This document shows positions 1 to 9,100 of a DNA stretch of 64,000 bases, one piece after another. The notes under the pieces are model-generated. The model saw only the letters and a list, made by a program, of their open reading frames with translations, ran no database searches and was not told where the DNA came from. A program made the translations under genes and the position numbers. Origin of the DNA: Streptomyces sp. NBC_01214. Lineage in GTDB: Bacteria > Actinomycetota > Actinomycetes > Streptomycetales > Streptomycetaceae. Location: assembly GCF_026340975.1 (NCBI RefSeq), contig NZ_JAPEOS010000002.1, forward strand, positions 2,353,001 through 2,417,000, in the 5' to 3' direction. Each line of letters starts with the position of its first letter. Positions within the stretch are counted from its first letter, which is position 1.

Positions 1-805
1 CACGCTGCTCCGCCACGCCCACCTTTCGGGGGCGCTGCTCGAAGCACTGCCGTGGCTGATCGAGGCGTCGCGGTTCCGCCCGACCTTCGCGTCGTCCGGG
101 GAGCAGGGCGGCGAGAACGGGCATGTCGTCCAGCTCGCCTCCGGCCAGGGACTGCCGAAGCTCGTCTGCGTGCCGTCCTTCGTGGTGGGTTCCAGCCCGC
201 ATCAGTTCATGCGCATCGCCGATCACTTCGAGGGGAAGCGGGACGTCTTCGTCTGCTCGCTGCCGGGGTTCCGCGGCACCGATCCGGCGCCGGCATCCTG
301 GGACGCCGCGATGGAGGTTCTGGAGGGCGCGATCCGCCGGACGATCGGCGACTCCCCCTTCGTCCTGGTCGGCAACTCGATCGGAGGCGCCGTCGCGCAC
401 TCCCTGGCCGCCCGGTTCGAGGACGCGGGCGCCGCTCCGGCGGGCGTCGTCCTGATCGACACTCCGGCGCCCGAGGGCGGCGAGGAAGAGGTCGGCCGGA
501 TCTTCTCCCAGGTGATGACCCACATCCTCGGCGGTGCGGAACAGACCGCGTCGGTCGACGACGCGGACTGGCTGGCCATGGGCACGTACATGCGCCTGCT
601 GGGCGAGCGACCCGCGAAGCGGATCGAGACTCCGACCCTGCTGATACGGGCGGCCGTGTCGCTCGGCGGCGGCGACACCCCGTCGGGGTGGGCCACCTGG
701 CAGGACGTGAGCGACCAAGTCGAGGTCGAGGCCGATCACTTCGGCCTGATCGGGCCCGCGGCGGCGCAGACCGCGACCGCGATGGAGAGGTGGATCGAGG
801 CATGA
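1..805 (+). CDS. Type I PKS C-terminal thioesterase domain (5' end outside window)
   Basis: The reading frame is open from base 2 to a TGA at 803-805 (267 visible residues), so this is the 3' end of a gene starting left of the window. It reads as an alpha/beta-hydrolase thioesterase of the kind that ends modular PKS proteins. The nucleophile motif VGNSIGGA has its Ser codon at 377-379. An Asp region (LIDTPAPEG) and a His region (ADHFGLI) follow at the expected spacing. In this family the domain releases the finished chain from the last ACP by hydrolysis or macrolactonisation. The ACP and other domains are not visible. The stop overlaps the next start (ATGA at 802-805), so the exporter gene is probably translationally coupled. 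A stand-alone thioesterase is possible but less likely, because the frame is open upstream. Confidence 0.85.
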   Translation, partial: TLLRHAHLSGALLEALPWLIEASRFRPTFASSGEQGGENGHVVQLASGQGLPKLVCVPSFVVGSSPHQFMRIADHFEGKRDVFVCSLPGFRGTDPAPASWDAAMEVLEGAIRRTIGDSPFVLVGNSIGGAVAHSLAARFEDAGAAPAGVVLIDTPAPEGGEEEVGRIFSQVMTHILGGAEQTASVDDADWLAMGTYMRLLGERPAKRIETPTLLIRAAVSLGGGDTPSGWATWQDVSDQVEVEADHFGLIGPAAAQTATAMERWIEA

Positions 806-2262
806 AAGGCAGCGTGCCCCGACAAGACGGCGTGCCCCGACAAGCCAGCCCGTCCCAACGAAGCAGTGCGTCCCGGCGCAGCGCTGTCGCCGTCGTACTC
901 GTCGGTGTCTTCGCCTCGGCGCTCGACGTACTCATCGTCAACATCGCCTTCCCCGACCTGGAACGCTCGTTCCCTTCGGCGAGCCTGACCGACCTCTCGT
1001 GGGTGCTGAGTGCCTACGCGATCACGTTCGCGGCGCTGCTCATGCCGGGCGGCCGGTGGGCGGACCAGTCAGGGCGCAAGCGGGCGTACTTGATCGGCAT
1101 GGCGCTCTTCACGGTGGCGTCGGCCTGCTGCGCCGCCGCTCCCTCGCTCGACGTGCTCGTGGCCGCACGTGTCCTGCAAGGGATCGGCGCGGCTCTGATG
1201 ATGCCGAGTTCGCTCGGTCTGCTGCTCGCTCTCTTCCCCGCCGAGCGGCGCGGAGCCGCGATCGGGCTGTGGACGGCGGTGAACGGAGCCGGCGCCGCCC
1301 TCGCGCCGCCGATCGGCGGACTCCTCGTACAGATCGACTGGCGGTGGGCGTTCCTGGTCAACGTCCCCCTCGGCGTGGCAGCGGTGCTCATTGGCGTGCG
1401 GACGCTCCCGGAGGTCCGTGAGGAGGGGCGCGCGGTTCCCGACGTGCTCGGCATCCTGGTGCTCGCGGCGACCGTCGGGGCGCTCGTCACGGCGGTCGTG
1501 CAGGGCGAGCCCTGGGGGTGGAGCAGCGCCCGGGTCCTCGGCCTGATCGCCGTGGGTGTGCTCGGTGCGGCGTTCACCGCACGGCGCGCGTTCCGGCATC
1601 CCTCCCCCGTCATCGAGCCGGCCATCCTCCGGATCAGGTCCGTGGCGCTCGGCAACCTCGCGACGCTGCTGTTCTTCACGGGGTTCGGGGCGATGGTGAT
1701 CTCCTCGACGCTCTTCCTGACGGAGGTGTGGGGCCACTCGGTCCTGCGGGCCGCCCTGGAGGTGGGTCCCGGACCGGTGGTCGCCACCCTGTGCGCCGTG
1801 CCCGCCAGTCTGGTGGCCACCCGGCACGGCGTACGCGGGATCGGGATGGTAGGCGGCGTCGTCTTCGCCGCCGGGGGCATCTGGTGGGCAGTGGTGACGG
1901 ACACCGGTCAGGGGTACGCCGCCAGCTTCCTTCCGGGGTCGGTCATCGGCGGGATAGGCATCGGCCTCATGCTGCCGTGCCTGTCGATGGCGGCCACCGC
2001 ATCCCTTCCCTCCGAACGCTTCGCCACCGGGACCGCGATGGCGACGATGTGCCGCCAGGTCGGGAGCGCGCTCGGCGTCGCGGCAGTCACGGCCATCCTC
2101 AACGTCCGACCGGACGTCTCGGCCTTCCACACCGCATTCCTCTTCATGGCGGCCTGCGGCGTCGCCGGGGGACTCGCGTTGCTCGCGATCGGAGCCGAGC
2201 AGCGTCGTACTTCGGCCCCTGCACCGGAGTTGTCCGCCACAGCACCACGACAGACCGTCTGA
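802..2262 (+). CDS. MFS drug exporter, DHA2 type (14 TM)
   Basis: A 486-residue membrane protein with about 14 hydrophobic segments. The first helix carries the DHA2 signature FASALDVLIVNIAFPDL. The loop motif GGRWADQSGRKRAYL matches the MFS G-x-x-x-D-R-x-G-R-[RK] pattern with a degenerate start. Members of this family export drugs using the proton gradient. The ATG at 802 overlaps the stop of the PKS thioesterase (ATGA), which supports one operon and a role in exporting the polyketide or protecting the producer. The first about 30 residues are a hydrophilic Ser/Arg/Gln-rich tail. The substrate cannot be read from sequence. Confidence 0.88.
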   Translation: MKGSVPRQDGVPRQASPSQRSSASRRSAVAVVLVGVFASALDVLIVNIAFPDLERSFPSASLTDLSWVLSAYAITFAALLMPGGRWADQSGRKRAYLIGMALFTVASACCAAAPSLDVLVAARVLQGIGAALMMPSSLGLLLALFPAERRGAAIGLWTAVNGAGAALAPPIGGLLVQIDWRWAFLVNVPLGVAAVLIGVRTLPEVREEGRAVPDVLGILVLAATVGALVTAVVQGEPWGWSSARVLGLIAVGVLGAAFTARRAFRHPSPVIEPAILRIRSVALGNLATLLFFTGFGAMVISSTLFLTEVWGHSVLRAALEVGPGPVVATLCAVPASLVATRHGVRGIGMVGGVVFAAGGIWWAVVTDTGQGYAASFLPGSVIGGIGIGLMLPCLSMAATASLPSERFATGTAMATMCRQVGSALGVAAVTAILNVRPDVSAFHTAFLFMAACGVAGGLALLAIGAEQRRTSAPAPELSATAPRQTV

Positions 2263-2299
2263 CCTCTCGGCTTACGTGAAAGGAAGAAGGAACACAGCA

Positions 2300-3760
2300 A
2301 TGGATACTGCCAACTCACCCCAAGGTGAGCACCAGGAGGTCGGTGCTGCGGGAGGCGCGGCAGTGGCCGCCGGGTGCCCGGTCGACCACACCGCCGCGCG
2401 TCCCAAGGCGGTCATCCCCGCCGCCGGGCTGCCCGGTCCGCGGGAACCGATGTTGAAGCAGCTCTGGAAGTACCGGACGCTCCGGACGACCTGGCTGACA
2501 CAGCTCCGCGACGCCTACGGCACGCGCGTGAGGTTGAACATCAGGCCGGGTTCCGACATCTACATGCTCTCGGACCCCGACGACGTCAAGGCGATGTTCC
2601 TCAGCCCCCGGGACTCCCTCCACACCGGGAACGGCAGCGACGTGCTGCAGAAGTTCTTCGGCAACACCGGGCTCGCCTTCCTGGACGAGTCGGAGCACCT
2701 GAACCGGCGCAGGTCCCTGATGCCGAGCTTCAAGGGCGACGCGTTCCGGCGCATCGAGGCCGCGGCCACGAGGAGGGCCAAGGAGGAGGTCGCCACGTGG
2801 CCGCGCAACCACGTCACCGCGCTCCACCCGTACGTCCACCGTTACACGATGAAGGTCATCGGCGAGGTGGTCTTCGGGGAGAAGCACCCCGAGCGCTGGG
2901 AGGAGCTCCTCGACGAGGTCATGGGTGTCGTGGAGTTCAACAACCACATAGCGACGGTCCTCATGCTCCACAAGATGCCGAGTCTGGTGGTGAAGGGGCT
3001 CACGGCGTTCCGGCGCACGGGTCTGCACGACTTCCTCAAGCACCGTGCGCGCGCGGACGAGTTGCTCGCCGAGGCGTTCAAGGAGCGCATCGACTCCGGC
3101 GAGCTCGGCGACGACATGCTCTCCGTCATGCTCGGCATCAAGCACGGCGACGGCACTCCGCTGAGTTCGGTGGAGCTGCGCGACGAGATCATGACGATGT
3201 TCATCGCCGGCACGGAGACGACCGCGTCGGCCATCTGCCGGGCCATCGAGTGCCTGAGCCGCGAACCCGAGGTCCTGGGGCGCGTGCTCGCCGAGATCGA
3301 GGAGGGCACCGACGACGACTACCTCACGGCGGTCGTGAACGAGGTGCTGCGCCTGTGGCCGCCGCTCCCCAACATCATCCTGCGCAAGGTGGTGAAGCCG
3401 ATCGAGATCGGCGGGGTGCGCTACGAGCCCGGCATGGAGCTGTGGGCCAGCGCCCATCTGCTGAACCGCGACCCCACCCGCTACGACGAGCCCGATGAGT
3501 TCCGTCCGGAGCGCTACGTCGGTACGAAGCCCGGCATGTACACCTGGATCCCGTTCGGAGGCGGCCACACGCGCTGCCTCGGCGACAGGATCGCGATCCA
3601 CGAGATCAAGGTCGTGCTCCGCGAGGTGCTGTCCACGTGCGAGCTGCACCGGGCCGACCCGAAGCCGGAGGGCACGCGCAGCCGCGGTGTCGTCATCGTG
3701 CCCGAGCACGACACCCTGATGGAGCTCAGGCCCCGGAAGGTGGAGGCGTCCTTGGCCTAG
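2300..3760 (+). CDS. Cytochrome P450 monooxygenase
   Basis: A 486-residue P450. The I-helix oxygen-activation motif AGTETTA is at residues about 303-309. The K-helix ExxR (NEVLR) is at 348-351. The haem-binding loop FGGGHTRCLGDR has the ligand Cys at residue 426 (codon 3575-3577). At 486 residues it is longer than most bacterial P450s (about 400); the extra length includes a polar N-terminal stretch rich in Gly, Ala and Pro. I chose the ATG at 2300 because AAGGAAGAAGGA precedes it; a GTG at 2276 is in frame but has no ribosome site. There is no fused reductase, so ferredoxin partners must come from elsewhere. Lying between two exporters in the cluster, it is probably a tailoring hydroxylase or epoxidase of the polyketide. 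Confidence 0.92.
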   Translation: MDTANSPQGEHQEVGAAGGAAVAAGCPVDHTAARPKAVIPAAGLPGPREPMLKQLWKYRTLRTTWLTQLRDAYGTRVRLNIRPGSDIYMLSDPDDVKAMFLSPRDSLHTGNGSDVLQKFFGNTGLAFLDESEHLNRRRSLMPSFKGDAFRRIEAAATRRAKEEVATWPRNHVTALHPYVHRYTMKVIGEVVFGEKHPERWEELLDEVMGVVEFNNHIATVLMLHKMPSLVVKGLTAFRRTGLHDFLKHRARADELLAEAFKERIDSGELGDDMLSVMLGIKHGDGTPLSSVELRDEIMTMFIAGTETTASAICRAIECLSREPEVLGRVLAEIEEGTDDDYLTAVVNEVLRLWPPLPNIILRKVVKPIEIGGVRYEPGMELWASAHLLNRDPTRYDEPDEFRPERYVGTKPGMYTWIPFGGGHTRCLGDRIAIHEIKVVLREVLSTCELHRADPKPEGTRSRGVVIVPEHDTLMELRPRKVEASLA

Positions 3761-3796
3761 ACCCGGTGCGATGAGTCGGCACACCGGGTGACGGAG

Positions 3797-3814
3797 GCCG
3801 GGAACGGTCCCGGC
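3797..3814 (+). terminator. Hairpin after the P450 gene
   Basis: GCCGGGA and TCCCGGC form a perfect 7-bp inverted repeat around ACGG, 36 bases after the P450 stop. No U tract follows, so it may be a weak terminator or an mRNA 3' end stabiliser. The 155-base gap before the next exporter leaves room for a promoter. Confidence 0.4.
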
Positions 3815-3915
3815 ACCGGGTGCTGACTGCGGGGGATTTCCAGGCGACGCGACGGGCGGACGCGTCCACCCGTCGAGATGCGCCACTCGCGAGCGATTTC
3901 AAGGAAGTAGACGAC

Positions 3916-5307
3916 ATGACTGTCAAACAGCGGTGGGCCCTGGTGCTGACCTCACTGGCCTCGCTGATAACCGCCCTGGACGCGCTGGTGGTGACGACAG
4001 CGCTGCCAGCGATCAGACTCGATCTGGAAACGTCAGTCGAAGAACTGGAATGGACAGTCAACGCCTATCTCCTGCCATTCGCTGTACTGCTGATGGCGGG
4101 CGCGGCATTGGGTGACCGGTACGGCCGCAAGCGCGTGTTCGCCGGTGGACTCGTCGTGTTCACGCTGGCGTCGGTCGCTTGCGCCCTCGCCCCCGGGATC
4201 GGCTGGCTCATCGCGGCCCGCGCGCTGCAGGGCGTCGGCGCGGCGGCCATCGTGCCGGTCGCCCAGGCCCATCTGAGCGCCGCGTTCACCCCGGAGGAGC
4301 GGCCGAAGGCCATGGGCCTGTTCGGTGCTGTGACGGGCCTGGCGACCCTGGGCGGACCGGTCATCGGCGGTGTCATCGTCGAATACGCCTCCTGGCAGTG
4401 GATCTTCTGGATCAACGTGCCGATCGGGCTCGTGATGGTCCCGCTGGTCCTCACCAAGCTCGGCGAGAGCGTCGGCGAAGCGCGCCGGCTCGACTTCGGC
4501 GGCATCGGCCTGGCCACCGTCGCCGCATTCGGGGCCGGCTGGAGTCTGGTGCGGGGCAACGAGGCGGGCTGGGGCAGCCTCGAGACCGTCGGCGGGTTCG
4601 TGGTGGGCGCGGCCGCGCTCGTCGGGTTCGTGCTGTGGGAACTGCGCACCCCGCAGCCGCTGATGCCGATCCACTTCTTCCGCGCCCGGGCGTTCTCGGC
4701 GGGCAACGCCGCCATGTTCCTGCTGTTCGGCTCGGCCATGGCCGGCTTGTTCTTCTACGCGCAGTTCCTACAGACCGTGATGCATTACGGTGCGCTCGAC
4801 TCCGGCGTGCGACTGGTGCCGTGGACGGTGACCGTGTTCTTCTTCGCGCCGATCGCTGGAAAGCTGGTGAGCCGGATCGGCGAGCGGCCGCTCGTCACCG
4901 CCGGATTGCTGCTCCAGGCCATCGCATCTGGCTGGTTTGCGATCATCGCGGAACCGGACATGGCCTACGGCGATATGGTGGGGCCGTTCGTCATCGGCGG
5001 CATCGGCATCTCGATCGCGATTCCGGCCGTGATGACCGCGGTTTTCGGCGCGGTCCCGGACGAGGCATCGGGGTCGGCGTCGGGCACGCTCAATAGTCTG
5101 CGCCAGCTCGGCGGCGCCTTCGGGATCGCCATAGCCACCGCTGTATTCGCCGCTGTGGGCGGTTACGGCTCGGCTCAGGAGTTCAGCGATGGATTCACCG
5201 CTGCCATCGCCACCGCAGCGGTTCTGGCCCTGGTCGGCGTGCCGATCGCGTTGGCGATTCCGGCGCGGCGTGCGACGCCCGCACCGGACAAGGTCGCCGT
5301 AGAGTAG
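3916..5307 (+). CDS. MFS exporter, DHA2 type (second pump)
   Basis: A 463-residue membrane protein with about 14 hydrophobic segments. The first helix has ITALDALVVTTALPAI and the cytoplasmic loop has GDRYGRKRVFAGG, both typical of EmrB/QacA-type drug:H+ antiporters. The ATG at 3916 is preceded by AAGGAAG at a spacing of eight, which rules out the in-frame upstream GTG at 3820. It is clearly different in sequence from the pump at 802-2262, so the cluster carries two distinct DHA2 exporters around a P450. One may export the product and the other may export an intermediate or confer immunity. That division of labour is inferred. Confidence 0.88.
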   Translation: MTVKQRWALVLTSLASLITALDALVVTTALPAIRLDLETSVEELEWTVNAYLLPFAVLLMAGAALGDRYGRKRVFAGGLVVFTLASVACALAPGIGWLIAARALQGVGAAAIVPVAQAHLSAAFTPEERPKAMGLFGAVTGLATLGGPVIGGVIVEYASWQWIFWINVPIGLVMVPLVLTKLGESVGEARRLDFGGIGLATVAAFGAGWSLVRGNEAGWGSLETVGGFVVGAAALVGFVLWELRTPQPLMPIHFFRARAFSAGNAAMFLLFGSAMAGLFFYAQFLQTVMHYGALDSGVRLVPWTVTVFFFAPIAGKLVSRIGERPLVTAGLLLQAIASGWFAIIAEPDMAYGDMVGPFVIGGIGISIAIPAVMTAVFGAVPDEASGSASGTLNSLRQLGGAFGIAIATAVFAAVGGYGSAQEFSDGFTAAIATAAVLALVGVPIALAIPARRATPAPDKVAVE

Positions 5308-5377
5308 ACCAGGAAAAGGGCAGCCGCACAATGCTCTTCCAGGGCATTGTCAATCCAAGATGGGTGGAGATCCGCGC

Positions 5378-5965
5378 ATGAGGCTTCCGAATGCTGCGCA
5401 CACTGCGCAACCCTGGCGAATCCATGACGTGGCGAGCGATTTCACGGTCGAGGACGTATGGGAATTACCGACACCGGGCGGCCCCGACGGGCTCGAGAAA
5501 CTGGTGCGGCAGATGACCTCCGGCGACGGAGCGCGCCCTGCCAACCCGGCCGTCCGTGCGCTCTTCGAAATCCGCTGGAAGCTGGGGGCGGTGCTCGGCT
5601 GGGACAAGCCCGAGGCCGGCATCGGCAAGCGGGTTCCGTCGCTGCGTGACCGACTGCCGGAGGACCTCCTCGAGGGGCCGCGCGGAGCGGACTTCCGCGC
5701 GGCACCGTTCAAGGGGGTTTATCAGACACACGACGAGTACGTGGCCGAAATGGCCAACCAGACGGTGCACGTACTGATGCACGTCGGCTGGGTCAAGGAC
5801 AAGACCGGCGACGGGTACCACGGTCAGATGGCCGCACTGGTGAAGCCGAACGGTCAGTTCGGCAAGGTCTACATGGCCGGAATCAAGCCGATCCGGTACG
5901 CGATCGTGTACCCGAAGCTGATGCGAACGATCGAGCGCAGGTGGCAGGACCAGGCTGCGGGCTGA
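5378..5965 (+). CDS. DUF2867-like protein
   Basis: A 195-residue soluble protein with no signal peptide or membrane segment. It resembles the DUF2867 family: an N-terminal MRLPNAAHTAQPW, a DVWELPTPGG segment, and a C-terminal half with GVYQTHDEYVAEMANQTVH followed by an AGIKPIRYAIVYP strand. The family has no established reaction; members are often annotated near redox enzymes and have an SRPBCC-like (START-type) appearance. I chose ATG 5378 over ATG 5360 because GGTGGAG lies eight bases upstream. It sits between an exporter and the PKS on the same strand, so a polyketide-related role is possible but unproven. Confidence 0.65.
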   Translation: MRLPNAAHTAQPWRIHDVASDFTVEDVWELPTPGGPDGLEKLVRQMTSGDGARPANPAVRALFEIRWKLGAVLGWDKPEAGIGKRVPSLRDRLPEDLLEGPRGADFRAAPFKGVYQTHDEYVAEMANQTVHVLMHVGWVKDKTGDGYHGQMAALVKPNGQFGKVYMAGIKPIRYAIVYPKLMRTIERRWQDQAAG

Positions 5966-5995
5966 CCTGAGTCGATCTGCCGAAGTAGACGCCGC

Positions 5996-6040
5996 GCAGC
6001 CGCAATGGCTGCGGGTAGCCGCAGCGACTGAAGCGGCTGC
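5996..6040 (+). other. Nested inverted repeat upstream of the PKS gene
   Basis: An outer 8-bp stem (GCAGCCGC at 5996-6003 with GCGGCTGC at 6033-6040) encloses an inner 7-bp stem (GCTGCGG at 6008-6014 with CCGCAGC at 6019-6025). It lies 31 bases after the DUF2867 stop and 140 bases before the PKS start. It could terminate the upstream operon or act as an attenuator in the PKS leader. There is no run of T. Confidence 0.45.
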
Positions 6041-6180
6041 CACGGCGGTAATGAAGGAATCTGTTTCGTGAGTCTCGCTGCACATGCGCGACGGGACTTG
6101 CTTTGGTTTGGGAACGGGGAGATCCGGAACTCATGCACGAGAATCAGGCCGAGCGGCGGCCCAATGGCCAGGAGATACCG

Positions 6181-9100
6181 ATGAACGACCGTGCCGTTGC
6201 CGTCGTCGGCATGTCGTGCAGGGTCCCGGGGGCTCAAGACATCCCCAGTTTCTGGAAGTTACTGCATGACGGCGTCGACGCGATCACGGACGCCCCGGCG
6301 GACCGGGGGTACGACGCTCCCGAGCTCGCACCCTTCCGCCGGGGCGGCTTCCTCGAGCGCGTCGCCGATTTCGACGCCGGGTTCTTCGGCATCTCCCCGC
6401 GCGAGGCCGCGGCCATGGACCCGCGCCAGCGCCTCGCGCTCGAACTGAGCTGGGAGGCGCTGGAAGACGCCTGCGCCGCACCGGACGGTCTGCGCGGCAG
6501 TTCCACCGCGGTCTTCCTGGGCGCCACCGGTGACGACTACGCCTCGCTCGTCCACCGGCACGGACCGGACGCGGTGTCCCACCACTCGCTGGCCGGTCTG
6601 AGCCGGGGGCTGATAGCCAACCGAGTGTCCCACCAACTCGGCTTCCACGGGCCCAGCCTGACGGTGGACACCGTCCAGTCCTCCTCGCTGGTCGCCGTAC
6701 ACATGGCCTGCGAGAGCCTGCTGTCGGGCGCGACCCGGCTGGCACTGGCCGGCGGCGTGCACCTGAACCTGGTCCCGGAGAGCACGCTCGCCCTCGCCCG
6801 CGCCGGCGCACTGTCGCCGGACTGCCGCAGCTACACCTTCGACGCGCGCGCCAACGGGTTCGTCCGGGGCGAGGGCGCCGGAGTGGTCGTCCTCAAGCGC
6901 CTCGCGGACGCGGTCGCCGACGGCGACCCGGTCTACTGCGTACTGCTCGGTGGGGCGGTGAACCACGACGGCGACGGCTCCGCGCTGACCGTCCCCGACG
7001 GCGACGCGCAGCGGGCCCTGCTGCGGGAGGCGTACGACCGGGCCGGGGTCGAACCCGAAGACGTGCGCTACGTCGAGCTGCACGGCCCCGGAACGAGGGC
7101 GGGCGACCCGGTCGAGGCCGGTGCGCTCGGTGCGGTGCTCGGCTCGGGCCGCGACGCCGGACAGCCGCTGCTCGTGGGGTCGGTGAAGACGAACATCGGG
7201 CACCTGGACGCCGCCGCCGGAGTGGTGGGGCTGATCAAGGTCGCGCTGTCGATGAAGCACGGAGCCCTCCCGGCGAGCCTCAACTTCGTCGAGCCGCACC
7301 CCTCCATCCCCATGGAGGAGTGGAAGCTCCAGGTCAACGCGGCCACGGGGGATTGGCCCGAGGGCCGCCGGATCGCCGGCGTCAACTCGTTCGGCGTCGG
7401 CGGCGCCAACTGCCACATCGTCGTCGCCGAGCACCCCGGCACACCGGCGGAGGAAGCGGCGACCACCCCCGGAACGGAATCCGGCGCCACATCCGGAACC
7501 GAGATCGCCACCCCGGTTCCGGTGGTGGTGTCGGGCAAGTCCGCTTCGGCGCTGCGCGCCCAGGCCGGGCGACTGCACGAGTGGCTGGAGGCCGCCCCGG
7601 ACCTGAGCCCGGCGGACGTCGGCTACTCCGCGGTGACGACCCGTTCGGCGCTGAAGCACCGCGGAGTCGTCGTGGCCGGAGACCGCGCCGAACTGCTGGC
7701 CGGCCTGACGGCACTGTCGACGGGCGAGGCGTCGCCGAACATCGTGGCCGGCTCCACCACCGCCGGATCCGGCGTGGTGTGGGTCTTCCCCGGCCAGGGC
7801 TCCCAGTGGGTCGGGATGGCCCGCGGACTGTGGGACTCCTCCCCGGTGTTCGCCGCCCGGATGACGGAGTGCCAGGAACTGCTGAACGGTCTGGTCGACT
7901 GGTCGCTGCGCGACGTGCTCGACGACCAGGACGCGCTGGCCCGCGTGGACGTGGTGCAGCCCGCACTCTTCTCGGTGATGGTCTCCCTGGCCGAGGTGTG
8001 GCGTTCGGTCGGCGTGGTCCCCGACGCCGTCGTGGGGCACTCGCAGGGCGAGATCGCCGCCGCCTGCGCCGCGGGCATCATCTCCCTGGCCGACGGAATG
8101 CGGCTGGTGGTCGGGCGCAGCCTGGCCATCGACGCGGGGCTCTCGGGCCACGGGACGATGGGCTCGCTGGCGATGCCGGCCGCGGACGTGGACCGCAACC
8201 GGGTATCGGTCGCGGCGGTGAACGGCCCGAACGCGGTCGCGATCTCCGGCGAGGTCGACGCGGTGCGCGAGGTCGTCGCCGAGTGCGAGGCGCGCGGGAT
8301 CCCCGCCAGGGTCATCCCGGTCAACTACGCCTCCCACTCCGTCCAGGTGGAGTCCATCAGGGACGAGGTGCTGCGGGTCGCCGATTCCATCGCGACCACC
8401 GCCGTCGACATCGCGTTCTACTCCACGGTCACCGCCCGCCGCACGGACGTGGCGGATCTGGACGCCGGGTACTGGTACCAGAACCTCCGTCAGGAAGTGC
8501 GTTTCTCGGAGACCATCCAGAAGCTGGCGGACGACGGGTACACCGTCTTCGTGGAGATCAGCCCGCACCCGGTGCTGACCATGCCCATCCAGGACACCGT
8601 GGACACCGCGGTGGTCCAGGGCACGCTGCGCAGGCAGGAGGACGAGTCGCGGCGCCTGCTGCTGTCGATGGCCGAGCTGTACACCAAGGGCGTCGCCCTG
8701 GACTGGCGGCCTGCCTTCGAGGGCGCCCACCGCGTGGAGCTGCCCACGTACGCCTTCCAGCGCCAGCAGTTCTGGGTCACCGGTGAGCGCGTCGAGCCGC
8801 GCGCGCTCCCGGCGGCCGGAGCCGTGGGGACGGAGCCGGCCGGGGCGGAGTTCGAGGAGGCGCTGTCCCCGGGGATGACCGAGCAGGAGGTGCGGGCGCT
8901 GGTCCGCTCCCATGCGGCAGCCGTACTCGGGCTCGCCGACCCCAAACTGGTGGACCCCGACAGCACGTTCAAGGAGCTCGGCTTCGACTCGGTGACGGCG
9001 GTGGAGCTGCGCAACCGGCTGAACACCGCGGCCGGACTGCGGCTGCCGACCTCGCTGCTGTTCAACTACCCGACCCCCGCCTTGTTGGTCCAGCACATCC

